NCBI GenBank assembly: GCA_946807835.1
Contig: OX327710.1
Location: forward strand, 17,844,501 to 17,908,500
Source: Ailanthus altissimus
Taxonomy: Eukaryota > Streptophyta > Magnoliopsida > Sapindales > Simaroubaceae
Direction: 5' to 3'
Length of the DNA: 64,000 nucleotides
A model generated the notes under the pieces. The model saw only the letters and a program-made list of their open reading frames with translations. It ran no database searches and was not told the origin of the DNA. Each line of letters opens with the position of its first letter. Position 1 is the first letter of the stretch. Shown here in pieces: positions 50,571 through 63,270 of this stretch. The position numbers and the translations under genes were made by a program.

Positions 50571-50954
50571 ATTAGGGTTATTTACAAAAATTTCCCTTAA
50601 CTATTCCAAGAATTATTTTTTTACATATTCCACTATTGTTTTTCATAAAAATCACAATAACTCCTTATTTAAAGTGATTTCCACAAACCCCACCCTTAAG
50701 CCATCCCTAATGAAAAATCTTCTAAAAATAAAGAAGGCAAATTTAAGATACAAAAATTAATTGAGAAAATTGCAAATCACAAGATTATTTAAAGAAGAAA
50801 TAAATAAGAGCCAGAAAAACATCTCCAGCTTAACAAAATAGAGTCAGGTGATTGCTGACTTTTTTTTTTAAAAAAAAAATGCCCATAAACATTTTTGTGG
50901 TGTATATACACTCACTCTCATTCTCCCTCTTTCTCTGCAACTACAACCACTAAG
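50571..50954 (+). promoter_or_regulatory. Promoter and non-coding first exon of the CURT1-like gene
   Basis: TATA box 'gtatatac' at 50902-50909, followed about 30 bp later by a CT-rich leader. The leader exon ends CTAAG|GTAAGT at 50954/50955, and a matching acceptor TTTCAG ends at 51106, giving a 5' UTR intron of about 150 bp just before the start codon. Confidence 0.6.
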
Positions 50955-51112
50955 GTAAGTGAAAGTGAAACCCAGTTCTGTCTCTTTGAATCATATACTA
51001 TTCATCATATATGCGCCCTTTGGACCTTACAGTGAACACCCAATTAATCAAAACTTGCTTCTTCTTTTTTAAAGAAAAAAGGAATTTTTTTTTTTTTGTA
51101 TTTCAGGTGCCC

Positions 51113-53202
51113 ATGGCTTCCATTACTGGATACTTGCCTCCACCGTTGTTGGTCCAAGGAAGAAAATCCCTTTTCGGTACACTTCAAAAGCTCCCATTTT
51201 CTCCCCGTCAAGGTAAAGCTTTATCTACTGTAAAGCATCTTTTTTTTTTTTTTCTTTTTAACTTTATGCATGTTAATAGAGACACTAGTACTAGACTTTA
51301 GAAAGAAAATCAACTTGGCACCATTGAAAATTACGGTTAGATCATACTTGGTATTGATTTTAAGCTCAGCAACTTTTGGTGGAAAGTGAGTCAGAAGCAA
51401 ATTTGGATAAGGTTCCTTTTTTAAAATTGAGGATTATGTTCAGAGTTTTTTTTTTTTGGTAACATATTAAGGGAATTTGTCTGCTTCACTTTGTTTTTAA
51501 TGGTGACAACTAGTAAATGAAACTGATCTGCTCTGCGAAACTTCAGTTGGATTGTTCAAATGAAAGACTTGAGCTGGAACTTAAATGTTAGTTTGACAAT
51601 TAGAGGTGCCCGAAAAGCAACATGTAGCCAAACAAAACCACAACCAAGCATTTTGCAAATTCTGTTATTAAAGTTTCATGAATATAGGCGTGTGGTTCCC
51701 TTTTACAAATTTAGGTGTCATTTCCATGTGAATTTCATGGAAGTTTGACTTAGATAACTAATAATAACTTCAACTTGTAAGAGGTCTAGGATTGACCATT
51801 CAAAGGTGGGAATAATCTATGGAAGTATAATGCCATGTTTGTAGATCCTATCTCTGCGTATTTCAGCAAAATGTTATAGTAACACTCTAGTTTGTAGGTT
51901 TCGTTCATAGTTCAATTTCATGCCTTGGCTTATTTATTTTTATTGTTGGTCTGTGTTTTATCATATAACAGAGAAACAAAACCGCGTTGCTGTTGTTGTG
52001 AAGGCTAGTGGGGAAAGCTCTGAGTCTGCAACTTCCCTTACTGTGTTCAAGTCTGTTCAAAATGTTGTGAGTACCTTTCTATGACTGTAATATCACCTCC
52101 ATGATTAATTTTGCTCTTGGGAAGTAAAAGGTCATATTGCTTTTGTTCAAGTAGAGATACTATTTTTCTGAAATGGCTTTGATTTGTTTGAAACAGTGGG
52201 ATAGATCTGAAGATCGGCTGGGTCTTATTGGTTTGGGATTTGCAGCTGTAGTGGCTCTATGGGCATCGGCAAATATGATAACTGTATGTCATTTCTTACA
52301 AATGGAGCAAATCTGATTACTACAATCTGCAGACTCTTACTTTTGAATGAATCTCTAGAACTCCTACATTGAATATTATGGCAAATGAATATGTCAGTGA
52401 CTGAGATGTTGGAGAAACAACTTTGAAACAAAATCAACTTATCTATTTGACAAGATGTATTGGAACCGGTGATAGAATTAGATGACACAAAGCAGCCGCT
52501 AAAAATATGCCATTTCTCATTCAACAGTTATCTTCCTGTGAGAGATGTATCCGCTTTTACTTTTTCTACAACATTTTAGAAAAAATTTAAGAAGCATAAG
52601 TAAATGCTTTTGGGGCAGACAGCTTGCAACTTATTTTTGCCACTTGTAGACACTCACTTACGACCACTTGCTTTGAGCACCACAAGAATTTGAGACTGAG
52701 TTTTTATTTTTATTGACATGAACAGGCCATTGACAAGTTGCCACTCATCCCAAATGCACTAGAACTTGTAGGGATGTCGTTTTCGACAGTAAGTATTGAA
52801 ATGCTCTTATGGCGGGGTTGTCAAGAATAATAGAGGACAACAAAGGAAGATGTTTAAAGATCTTCAAAACTGTCATTTTTTTTTCCTCCAACATAAGCGG
52901 AATAGTTTTTCTTTTATGTTAATATATATGTACGCTTTCTCATGAAACATTAATTTAATCTTCATCCCTTTTTTCAGTGGTTTGTATATCGTTATCTCTT
53001 GTTCAAACCCGATAGGTGAGTGAATTTGCAGCAACCCTTCCAACCTGTAGCCAAAACAATCATTTGGATTTAAACAGTTAAACAATTTGCATAATTTTTC
53101 TTTAGCTTTCATTTCCTGACTTGTATTTTCTGCTTCTTTTTTCACAGGGAAGAGCTTTTCCAAATCATCAACAAGTCAGTATCCGATATCTTGGGACAGT
53201 GA
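51113..53202 (+). CDS. CURT1C: CURT1-family thylakoid curvature protein (CURT1C-like), plastid precursor
   Basis: CURT1 proteins oligomerise and bend thylakoid membranes at grana margins. Six coding exons: 51113-51212, 51972-52066, 52197-52283, 52726-52788, 52978-53015 and 53148-53202. All have GT-AG borders and consistent phases, giving 145 aa. Residues 1 to about 44 form a transit peptide (MASITGYLPPPLLVQGRKSL at the start). The mature protein has an amphipathic helix (about 55-70), a first membrane helix beginning in LGLIGLGFAAVVALWASANM (about 73-94), the linker AIDKLPLIPNALELVG, a second membrane helix (about 108-124), and the C-terminal amphipathic helix FKPDREELFQIINKSVSDIL. The C-terminus SDILGQ and the overall pattern fit the CURT1C branch best. 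Appears intact. Confidence 0.92.
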
Positions 53203-53845
53203 ATTGCACAGCCATATAATGGCTTGGCATGATTGAGTGTGTAATTTATGAATATTAAGAGTTTTTCTTTTGGCATGATCCGATATATCTGTATGACAAG
53301 GGCAATGAAATAAAGCATGGCCAGGGTCAGCATTTTCCACTTGATATGGTTCAAGCTTTGTGTAACATCAGGATAAAGCAGTTCTATGGCTCTTGTTTCT
53401 GAGTTGTGGTTGATTGGAACTTCACTTCTGCATATGTTGACAACTTTGATTTCTGTAGACTTGCGTTACTTACAAGCAGAAGCTATAACAAGATTAGAAC
53501 ACTACTGAAAAAGAATACAAGGATTTTAAAAGTGCATGTTAAAAGCTTTGAAGATAACACAAGGTAGGATTTTTGGAATAAGATGTTGTAATGAAGAATG
53601 TAATCACAGATGTATTAGCCAAGAAGAAAACTTGAAGGGTTTGATTCGATTAAAATTTAATCAGTAAATTCTAATTTTTTAGAACTAATTAGTTCAGTTT
53701 CGGTTCAAATCCAAACTAAACTAAACCGAGAACACCTTTAATTGGCAACTTATTCCTTCACTTGATCAATATATTCACATTTCTCATTCCTTGTATCTTC
53801 GTTATCCTCCTTTCTGGTTTTCATTTTCTAAACGAACGAAGCAGA
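53203..53845. other. 3' UTR of CURT1-like gene and spacer
   Basis: Probable 3' UTR to about 53430, then AT-rich spacer with a 'ggttcaaatccaaactaaactaaaccgaga' fragment near 53700. No gene recognised. Confidence 0.45.
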
Positions 53846-55758
53846 ATGATACTTAATTTTAAGACAAAACCAGGACCCTTACTCTTTCACCCTTCATCCT
53901 CTTCTCCTCTCAGCAACAACAATAACAAAAACCCATTCTGAATCACCACAACTATCATTCACAAATTATTGAACAAAACCCCAACTCAACTTCCCAAAAT
54001 ATCTTTCTCTCTTCATCAAATTCACCTTACAAACCAACCCAACAACTACACTCATATTACGGCTCTCTTTTACAATCTGGAATAAACCACAGAGCCATCA
54101 ACCCCGATAAACAACTCCATGGCCAAATTGTCCAAATGGGTTTCGGTTTTCACCCTTAGCTACTAAATTAGTTAATTTGTACAGTTTTGTCACTCTTTAC
54201 GTAATGCGCATCTACTGTTCGATAGAATTCCCAAGCGAAACTTGTTCTCTGGAATGTGCTGATTCGTGGGTATGCATGGAATGGGCCTTATGAGGTTGCA
54301 ATTGAGTTGTATTATAAATTGACCGAGTTTGGTCTTGTGCCTGATAATTTTACGTTCCCGTTCGTGTTGAAAGCCTGCTCTGCGCTTTTGGGCTATTGGT
54401 GATGGGAGGAAAATTCATGAAGATGTGATTAGAACTTAGTGGGAGACTGAAGTGTTTGTTGGTGCTGCGATTATTGATATGTACGCGAAATATAGTTGTG
54501 CGGAAAGTGCCAGGGAAGTTTTTGAGAAGATATTGTTAAGGGATGTTGTGTTGTGGAACTCTATGATTGCAGCTAATGCACAAAATGGGCTCGCGGATGA
54601 GTCGCTAGCATTATGTAGAGAAATGGTTTTGACGGGGTTAACGCCAAGTGAGGCGACAATTGTGAGTGTGATATCAGCTTCTGCTGATATTGCAGCTCTT
54701 CGTGAAGGGAGGGAGCTTCACGGGTTTAGTTGAAGAGACAGGTTTGAATCAAATGATAAGGTGAAAACAGCATTGGTTCACATGTATGCTAAAAGTGGTT
54801 CAGTGAAGGTTGCTAGGAATTTGTTTGAGCGGCTAAGAAGAAGAGGGTTGTTGCTTGGAATGCGATGATTACTGGGTATGCAATGCATGGTCATGCTACT
54901 GAAGCGCTAGACTTGTTTGAGAAGATGAAGAATGAGGCTCAGCTCAATCACATAACATTTGTGGGAGTTCTGTCAACTTGCCACCATTGGGTTTGTTACA
55001 TGAGCAAGGATGTTTTTTGAATCTATGGCGAGGGAATACCAGATTAATCCAACTGTTCAACATTATACGTGCATGGTAGATCTCCTTGGCCGCTCTGGTC
55101 AACTTGATGAGGCTTACAGTCGGAAAATGACAGTGATGCCAGATTCTGGTGTGTGGGGTGCACTGATAAATTCATGCAAAATCCATGGGCATGTGGAGTT
55201 GGCAGAACTAGCATTGGAGAAACTGATTGAGTTTGAACCGGATGATGCAGGGAATTATTTTATTTTATCGAACATCTATGCTCAAGCAGGAAATTGGGAG
55301 GGAGTTGCAAAGTTGAGAAAGTTGATGATTGATAGGAGAATTAAGAAAAGCATTGCTTGTAGTTGGATTGAAGTGAAAAACAAAATTCATGCATTTCTTA
55401 CAAAATAAACTTCGCATCCTAATCACGATGAGATATATGAAAAATTAAAGTGGTTAGAAGGACGGATGAAAGAATCTGGCTATGTCCCAGATACTGGACC
55501 AGTTTTCCATCATGTTGACATTGATGAGAAAACAATATGATTTGCAGTCACAGAGAAAGGCTAGCAATTGCATTTGGACTCATCAGCATGCCAGATGGAA
55601 GCAGACTTATGATAACCAAGAACCTAAAGATTTGTGACGACTGTCATATAGCAATCAAGTTTATCTCGAAAATCACAGAGCGGGAAATAACTGTCAGAGA
55701 TGTCAATCACTACCATCATTTTAAAGATGGAATATGTTCTTGTGGTGATTATTGGTGA
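53846..55758 (+). pseudogene. DYW-class pentatricopeptide repeat (PPR) protein, pseudogene
   Basis: An intronless PPR gene of the PLS-DYW class, whose intact members are organelle RNA editing factors. It starts around 53846 (MILNFKTKPGPL) and is broken by at least five frameshifts or stops. Examples are at about 54158 (after GFGFHP), about 54391 (after KACSALL), a TAG near 54437 and a TGA at 54732, with further frameshifts at about 54830 and 54995-55010. Recognisable blocks include LWNVLIRGYAWNG-like and NFTFPFVLKACSAL (first repeats), IIDMYAKYSCAESAREVF, VQHYTCMVDLLGRSGQLDEA, E/E+ motifs (GNYFILSNIYAQAGNWEGVA), and a DYW domain (55537-55758). The DYW domain still has its HxE (as HRE), CDDCH and terminal CGDYW. 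A functional homologue probably exists elsewhere in the genome. Confidence 0.88.
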
Positions 55759-56675
55759 ATGAAATGAGGAGAAGTCTTTAGACCATTCAAAGTTCAGTAT
55801 TTTTTGTCCATGTGTGCAGTTCACAATTTAGTTAGTGGTCAGGAAATTAATGCAAATAAGAACTGAAGAATGAAATTTGCTCAGCAACAAATGCTGTTCT
55901 GGAGGAAGCATAATTTGTTGAATTATTTCACAGCTCCTGGAGTGCATAGGTTTTTGGGAAATTAGTGATGATTACAGATTTTTTATTCTTTTGTGGTAAG
56001 TTGGCCCTTGATTATAGGAAGACATTCTCTGGCTGCAACAGTATAAAATATAGCTCTTGAATGCTGAAGTTATAAGAGACCCATGACACTCCATCAGAGG
56101 AATAAAACTATTAAGCGGAGAAGGGCCTCAATAATAAACAGAGAGGGAAGCAAATGGAATATGCACAAGGTCATCTGAATAATAGCCATGAACATGAAGA
56201 ATTTTACTTTCTCTTTGTGTTTTCATCCCCTTATCCGAACCAGGTATTTGTGGACTTTCTTCTCCTCTGGCTAGCTAACTTCAAGAAGGTTTTAAGGCAC
56301 ATAGACTGTTCAAGAGTTTACCATGAGATGTGTATGTTATTTCGCTTTCCACTTCTCTTCTCACAAAACAATTTTTTAGTTTAATTTTCTGGAGAAATTT
56401 CATTCAATCAGAGAAGCCTACCAAAATGATTTGAGGCGAAAAATGTTATAGAAGTGGAGAAGCCTACCAAAATGAAACTGACGTCTTTGAGATGGAGTCA
56501 GCTGAAGTTTGAGATGAACTCAGCAGACACATGGCATTAGGCAGCAGATGGTTATCAGAAACGGCAGTGATTGCATTTGTGAATGGAGATGTCTAAGCCT
56601 AGTCCAGATTGCGATCTTTTAAAATATTCCTACAAATGCATCTACTACCTGCTCACTCATGTTGGATGCTATCTT
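55759..56675. other. Spacer between the PPR pseudogene and the TCX gene
   Basis: No gene recognised. A short duplication occurs at 56410-56480 ('agaagcctaccaaaatga' twice). The last few hundred bases should include the 3' UTR of the TCX gene (minus strand). Confidence 0.4.
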
Positions 56676-59600
56676 TTACAATGGGGTTGTCGACGCGTCC
56701 ATGTTGGCCTGCAAATTTCATCTTCTGTCAGAAATTTTACCTTTGGCTCCCCTAAACATTAAGTTCTAATTTCCCCCAAGTCACTGATGCAGTACAGATG
56801 GCCCTATGACTGAGCAAACATTGATGAACCTTCTATGGGGGACAGATTTATCACTTTTGGATGTATTTTCATGTTTATAGATGATTTACTAGTAGTTGTC
56901 AAGAAATACGAAGCACAGAATCTTACTTTCATGTTTCCAAGGATGATGATCTTTTTTAGACAATCTCTGAAACTTGCCAAGACAAGCCTTTCCTGCTCAA
57001 CATAGACGTTTGCATGGCAGCCCTGGATCAAAATCTGGCCTGGTGTAGTAGCTCCAGTGAATGCTTCATCTTCCTCATTATACATTAATGCAATGGTTCC
57101 AGGAGACAAAAGCCTTCCTTCTTTTTCATCAATGTCTCCAGATATGCAATTCTCTGTATGTATTGCATCATCTTCATTCCCACTCAAATGGTCATCACGA
57201 GTCTCATTCTGCACATAAGATCCTTCTGGGAAGTTTTTTGTGTCCTGGACTTCAGAAATATTTGCATTCTGGTTTTCTTTGACCGCTTGGATCTCTGATG
57301 CGCCATTTTTATCTGAAAATTGTCAAGGCAGAGTTAAAGATGAAGTATTCACATTGCTTTAACTTATAAGCTTTTCTTCTAGAAGAACTCTTTAAGACTT
57401 CAAATATAAAGTCATGGATAGAAAGGTATGAAATTTGAGACCAGTGCAGATGAGACATAATCAAGTTGGCAATCTTTAGTATGCACATCAAGTTAAGATG
57501 ACTTGAATCACTTTTGTTTTTTTTGAAAACAGACATCCCTGTGATAACTGGAATAAAGACAGAAATTAGTAGAAAATGTTCGGAATCTAGTCCTTCATGT
57601 ACCAAGAAACAAGATTTGGAAAAGAACAACCACAAAATAATTGAAAATGTTTACCACAAGAAAAACACAGAATACGTTTTCAGTAGTTAGTGTTAAGCAA
57701 GCTAAATGTTGGAAGCTGATAAACAGGTTGAATTATTTACACTCAAGTGTATCAATCTTCTATCTCATGCTAACACTGATAAGATTCCTTGCTTTTATTT
57801 TTGTCTTTGTTGTCTGTCAGATCCTTAGGATCTATTTTTGTTAATGTTATCTGCATCTAAAGTATAGTTAACATCTTCTCTCAAGGCATTTTTCCCTTTT
57901 CAGGATTTATGCATCGATCTTTCAGCTAACCTATAATGTTGATCTTCAGTTATTATCTGTTTTTAGTTTTTAAAATCATATTTCTTTGCGCTAATACTAT
58001 TCATGTGCTTTCATTCATCTTCCTAATCTATATTTGTCGTATGCCAAATACAAAATCTTAAGCCAGAACTGTTACTGAGTTTTTTATATATTGATTAGTT
58101 CATTAAATGAGAGGCATCATTATATATCAGTGTATAAACTGACTGAAGATTTTAAATTTAGTAAACCAATTATATTAATTTCTTTTATCAGTATATACCT
58201 TTAGCAGCTTCTGACGTTACTGCCAAAACCGAGCAAAGCTCTTCCATTTGTGCTTGAACGATGTCTGCAAATGATGATCTTTCGCTGCGCATAATTAGCA
58301 ACATTAATTAGTAATTGAGAGGAAAATGAAGAAGCAACATTTTGGAAAAAATGAAGTGACATGAGAATTATTAGGAAATATTGGTACCTGCAATGAAACT
58401 TTGAAGAGGCTTGTGTGGTAGAATTACCAACATTATCAATATGATCAACGGAACTGAAAACTTTAAGAGGATTCACCTGCTGACCATTAAAAAAAATATG
58501 ATACTCCAAACCAAGATGGAGAAAAATAAGCGAAGCCATAAACCACAGAGATATATAACATTGCAGCCAAATGAAGAGGATCTAGATGCAATTAACCATT
58601 AGTTAATTGCTAATATTATTTTATAACTTACTCAAAATTCAAATTCTGCAACACAAATTAAAGGTAAGTTCTCACCAAACAAATAGAACGGAGAGTATTT
58701 AGCCATTGTGAAAAGAATTTAAAACCTTTTGATGATCTGTGAGCGTCTGAAATGGTGGATCCTTATCATTTGAATCTAGGAACTTCTGAAGTTTTCTTTT
58801 CCTGGATGCCTGTAAGCTGCTAGGGCCTGACAATCTAATAGCAGTAGATATGGCAGCACTGGCCTGTCGGACGCATATTTTTCTATAATTGTTTTCCCTG
58901 CTTGGAAAAGCCATCTTCTCCTGAGATCCTTCAAAATGCTTGCAGATGTTGATCTTACTATGGCCTCCATCGGTGAGAGCCTTCTTCTCCTCAGATACTT
59001 CAAATTTTTTGCTGATTTTGGCGTTGCTGTTGTGTCCATCAGGAACAACCATAATCTTCTCATGTCCTTCTGAATTCTTACTGATTTTGGTATTATTATA
59101 GTCACTCAGAAGAAACACCTTTTCTGAATATTCTTCGGAATTCTTGCAGTCCATGCATTTGCAGTTTTTGGAGCAGAACACTTTAGCATGGAAACATTCA
59201 CAGTAGTTCTTGCGGCAACCGGTTTTCTTGCAACGGCATCCCCAGTTATGTTTTCCAACCACTGGAGAATCCTTCGTATCATCCTATAGAAACCATTCCA
59301 TATGTCACAGAAAATCAGGAGATGCAATGAGGAAAAGATCTAATAAGGTTTTCCTTCCAAATAGGAATTATCTACCAGTTTTTATTGATGTTCATGATTA
59401 AGAGCTGAAGGGATACCCCAAATATAAAGAAAAATGAACAATCAAAATAAAAGTGTGTTTTCCGTTCAAATATATACATACATATGTATGTTTAGCGGAT
59501 ATCAAGCCATGATTTTTAGTTTGACACTCTTATGACATTAATTAAGCCACAGTTTTGATATTCCTTTCACTCTATGCGCAACGAAAAATCATAACTCACA

Positions 59601-62526
59601 CTATAAATAAGAACATATAAGATCAACACACTAATAAAGAAAAAGAAAATAAATCAATTAACAAGACACAAGATATACGTGATTCGGCCTAAAATTATTT
59701 ACATTCATGGAGGATCTTTGATCTAACTTTTTATTATTGATATAGATCACTAAGTATCTTCTTATATCATCAATGATCCCACAAGACCTCTTAGTATTTC
59801 CCATAGAAACCTCTAAGTATCTATCTTTGATCACCATGACTCTCTAAGATCTCTTAGTATTTCCTCATAAGAGATTTTTACGAGGAATACAAGAATAGTT
59901 CGAGCATCTAAGTAAAAAAGATCTATGGTGTTTTTTTAAATGTTTAATTTTTTTCTTGTGTTTAAAAGGGTTTATATAATAAATAAAACACCCTTAGAAA
60001 CTTTAAATCTTAAATCTATTTGGAAGAAGAGTACTTAGTTGTAAGAATCATAATCTTACTTAAAGAAGTCAATTGAGTTAAAATAGTAAATACCCTAAAG
60101 TTGCTACGTAAATAGTAACCATGTGCACAGTATTCACACGTGAATGGTAACAGTGAATAGTATCCACCATGAACAGTACCACAGTAAACATTATCATCAC
60201 CACGTGCAACAGTGCTAGTTATGAACAGTATCGCCTCATGAATAATACCTCCTCATTCTCTATTTTGCTCCTCCCTTATACATCTAATACGTACTTGACT
60301 TCATAATAACTCTCCTCTTAACAGTGAACAGTATCCACCGTGAACAGTACCACAGTAAACATTATCATCACCACGTGCAACAGTGCTAGTTATGAACAGT
60401 ATCGCCTCATGAATAGTACCTTCTCATTCTTTATTTTGCTCCTCCCTTATACATCAAATATGTACTTGACTTCATAATAACTTTCCTCTTAGTATTCATC
60501 TTAATTCTTACTCATACAAAATTGTTAAATCACTCATTTTCAACAATACATATATATATATATATATATAATTGTGTATCACAAGTTATTGCCCATACCC
60601 TTTATCAGCAAACAATCCAAATATAAAAACACCATCAATGTTGGCATTCGTCCTAAGAGGACAGAAAAAGAAGCAACCGGACATGAATATAGCATGTCAT
60701 ATAATTTTGCTGGAAGACGGCCTGCAAACCCTCTTAAGTGATCATCCAACATTTCCTCATTAACTAAAATCAGTGAAAGGTGCAAAGTGATGATATTTTT
60801 CCACACGATGGTCATAGAATGCAAATACCATTACCTAAACGGGTATATATAATGCTGAACTATAAAAGCTAATGAAATACCCAAGATATCTTGGCAGTAA
60901 TGGCAAGTAAATATGAACCAATTATTTCTGATACCAGCCAGAGAACAACATTCATAGTTGCTGGGTTGTAAGTCAGATTTTTAATTATAAGCCTCAAGGT
61001 GAGAGATCACGTTTTGGCCATGAATTTAGTGACTATACCATCAGCTAAGGACTATGCAGAAAGTTATATAAAAGATGGAAGTCCTCACATTAGGAACCTA
61101 AACCAGTAAGTCCTGAAACTAAAGAAATTGCTTATATCCAATGTTGTTTTAAGGGAAAGATTCATACAAATATACCAGATATGTAATAAAAATATATATA
61201 TTAACTAATTTGTATCCTGATTCCGCTTCAAACAACATGAGTAAGGTAGCAAAGTGATTCTCATGCAAGTTACACATCTTTTCATGTAAGAGAAGCAACC
61301 ACCAAGAATTTAGCAAAATGCCCATGATGAAAGCATAAAAATCAAGTAACTGACTCAATAATTCTTCCAGACCTTGAAAGATTCCATTTACATACCCCAT
61401 GATGTTGAGGACTACTTGGACTGCCAAAAAACTTTGGCCTGAACGCATTTGGGTTACGCTCTAGGATAATTTCCATAGCCGCTTGCCTTAAAGCCTCATT
61501 GTCAACATTGTTATGGCAACAATTGCAGTCGCAACCATCACAGTATGCTCCACTGGCAAAGCACTCACAGTACCTGACCGTTTATGAATAAGCATTTCCA
61601 AGTAATTAGATCTTGCAAAGGGCAAACGCAATGCACTGTATGCAAATTACAGTACCCTGATTCATCATCCAGCAAAATTCACTCACAATTTTAAGCATCT
61701 TGAGCGTTTGCAATGGCATTGTTTTCGATTTTTAGGAGCAACAATGTCCGCTTTCATGTTTTCCTGTTGATGTGATCTTGGGGACTCCATTTTCCCGCTT
61801 CAAATAAAACAAGTATTACAACATCAAATCTCCGAGCAAACATCAGAACTTCTAAATTATGAATACAATTTTGTGCAATTAAAGCTTTTTCTTCAAAGAA
61901 ACTTCAGCTCAGAAACTAATTAAACAAAGTTATAATATATACTTGTACATTTCAAGTTTATCTCTGGCTCGAGGGGATTTGTAAAATTAACGATGAAGGA
62001 GCACGAATTGATAATTCACACATCAACTAGAACAATACAATAGCAAACAAATAAAATAAATATTTCTTTTAGTTTCTTTTCCTCTCATTTCTCACCCACC
62101 AAACATGAACTAAAGCTGAATTTTTTAAACAAAAGTATCGTCGTATCAGATGAATTAAAAAATTTTGTCTCTGGAAGAAAAAAAAAAGATAACAAGAGAA
62201 AAAGCTCACAGTAACGGAAATGGAGTTTTTGAATGCGGCGTCGTATATAGCTTGGCCGGGGAAAGCGAGAGCTCCTCTGTTGATGGCATTTTGACGACTG
62301 GAGACAAGCCAAACTCTGTGAAAACTAGCTGCATTGCGAGCTTTTTTCCTTGTGAGAAACTTGACCTCTCTGCAACCAAATTACTTGCGATTTCAACTGA
62401 TTTTACTTGTTTTGGCGGGAAACCTGATCTATTATCTGTAACCGAATCTGTAACTGAATCGGTCACTCTCCCAACTAACTTTGTCTGTTTTGGCGGGAAA
62501 ATATTGAGAATCGCATTTGGCGACAT
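56676..62526 (-). CDS. TSO1/tesmin-like CXC domain (CPP, TCX) protein
   Basis: A DNA-binding CXC-hinge-CXC (CRC) protein. Plant TCX proteins bind CHR-like elements and act with DREAM/MuvB-type complexes in cell-cycle and germline control. Coding exons on the minus strand: 62526-62210, 61797-61687, 61573-61396, 59283-58726, 58476-58388, 58284-58199 and 57312-56927, in phase for 575 codons. A probable last exon at 56708-56676 adds ten codons and a stop. An in-frame TGA lies upstream of the chosen ATG. CXC1 ([16 protein letters not shown]) begins in exon 2 and is completed in exon 3. The hinge RNPNAFRPK is in exon 3. CXC2 ([20 protein letters not shown]) is in exon 4. The conserved [16 protein letters not shown] follows in exon 6. 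CXC2 is followed by about four imperfect 22-23-residue repeats not normally present. Intron 3 (59284-61395) holds an LTR-like insertion. Closest Arabidopsis relatives are probably TCX5/6/7. Confidence 0.9.
58888..59148 (-). repeat. In-frame peptide repeat in the TCX gene
   Basis: Immediately after CXC2, the coding sequence contains about four imperfect units of 22-23 codons: [10 protein letters not shown]..., [36 protein letters not shown] and [18 protein letters not shown]. The last unit matches the single segment usually seen at this place in the family (of the form CKNFEGSEERxALxxGD). The array lies entirely in exon 4 and keeps the frame. Confidence 0.8.
59600..60560. mobile_element. LTR-like insertion in intron 3 of the TCX gene
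   Basis: Contains 'gacacaagatatacgtgattcgg', a phrase typical of plant LTR-retrotransposon repeats, followed by repeated 'cctcttagtatttcc' and 'ctctaagtatct' motifs, then the 171-bp tandem duplication below. No coding sequence. Borders are approximate; the right side ends near a (TA)n run at 60545-60570. A nonautonomous retroelement or LTR is the likeliest source. Confidence 0.45.
60149..60490. repeat. Tandem duplication of a 171-bp unit
   Basis: Two adjacent copies (60149-60319 and 60320-60490) are almost identical, with only a handful of differences. Each starts 'aacagtga.tagtatccacc' or its 'aacagtgaacagtatccacc' variant and ends 'cttcataataact.tcctctt'. The high identity indicates a recent event. 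It lies in intron 3 of the TCX gene. Confidence 0.9.
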
Positions 62527-63270
62527 CAGTAAAGTGAGAGTTACTTTAAAGAATCAGAAGGTTTGTTTAATTTTGTTCTGTTTGGTGGCTGACAAATTGT
62601 GGAAAAGAGGGAGAGAAAATTTTGAATTTTGGTTGTTTGGTACGAGAGAAAACCTGCATGTATCAAACTTTCAGATTCAATGTTTTTCTTTCTACTAGTT
62701 TCACTGTTTTTCTCGGAAATGAAATGAAGTGTATCAAACTTTCAGATTCAATGTTTGGAGAATCAGGATTATTTGTTTTACTTTCTCTCTTTTTCTTTTC
62801 TCAGGAAACAGACAGAAAGCAATAAACTTTCCCGATTCAGGAAAAGTTTGTGATATTTATTAGAGTGAATAGTTTTGGATTTTGAAAAGAAAAAAAATTG
62901 AAATGTGAAGAGATAAGTCAATCGAGAGGGAATGTGTATTCACATGCACGTTTCTTGGAGAAAAGATCAGATGGAGCAACAATGTCGAAAAAACTTTTAC
63001 ATACGGATCACCTCAATTTCCATTAAAATCTATGAGCTATCTCAAAGTTGATTTAAATATTTAACGTAACCTATTTTAAATTAATTCAAAGTAGATTACT
63101 AAAATATCTATTTTTATATTTATTAGTGTTAACATTAGTGATTTAAAATCAAAGTTGAAATTTAATTTTAAATTAAAAATTAAAAAAAAGTCGACAAAAA
63201 AAAAAACACAATGAATAAATGAGAAAGAGATTAAAATAAAAATTAATGTAAGAAGGGGCATAAAAGGACA
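62527..63270 (-). promoter_or_regulatory. Upstream region of the TCX gene
   Basis: About 750 bp upstream of the TCX start. It contains a short duplication ('tatcaaactttcagattcaatg' near 62658 and 62731). The leader near 62770-62800 is CT-rich on the plus strand, the wrong orientation for a clear plant leader, and no TATA box could be assigned. A purely antisense open frame overlapping exon 1 is not considered a gene. Confidence 0.35.

Noticed and set aside
61149..61448. 99-codon minus-strand frame starting in TCX exon 3
   Set aside because: Out-of-frame reading of exon 3 running into intron; the CXC frame is the real one.
62165..62698. Plus-strand open frame of 177 codons
   Set aside because: Begins at a TTG and lies opposite TCX exon 1. 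It has no family, while the minus strand joins in frame to the CXC exons.
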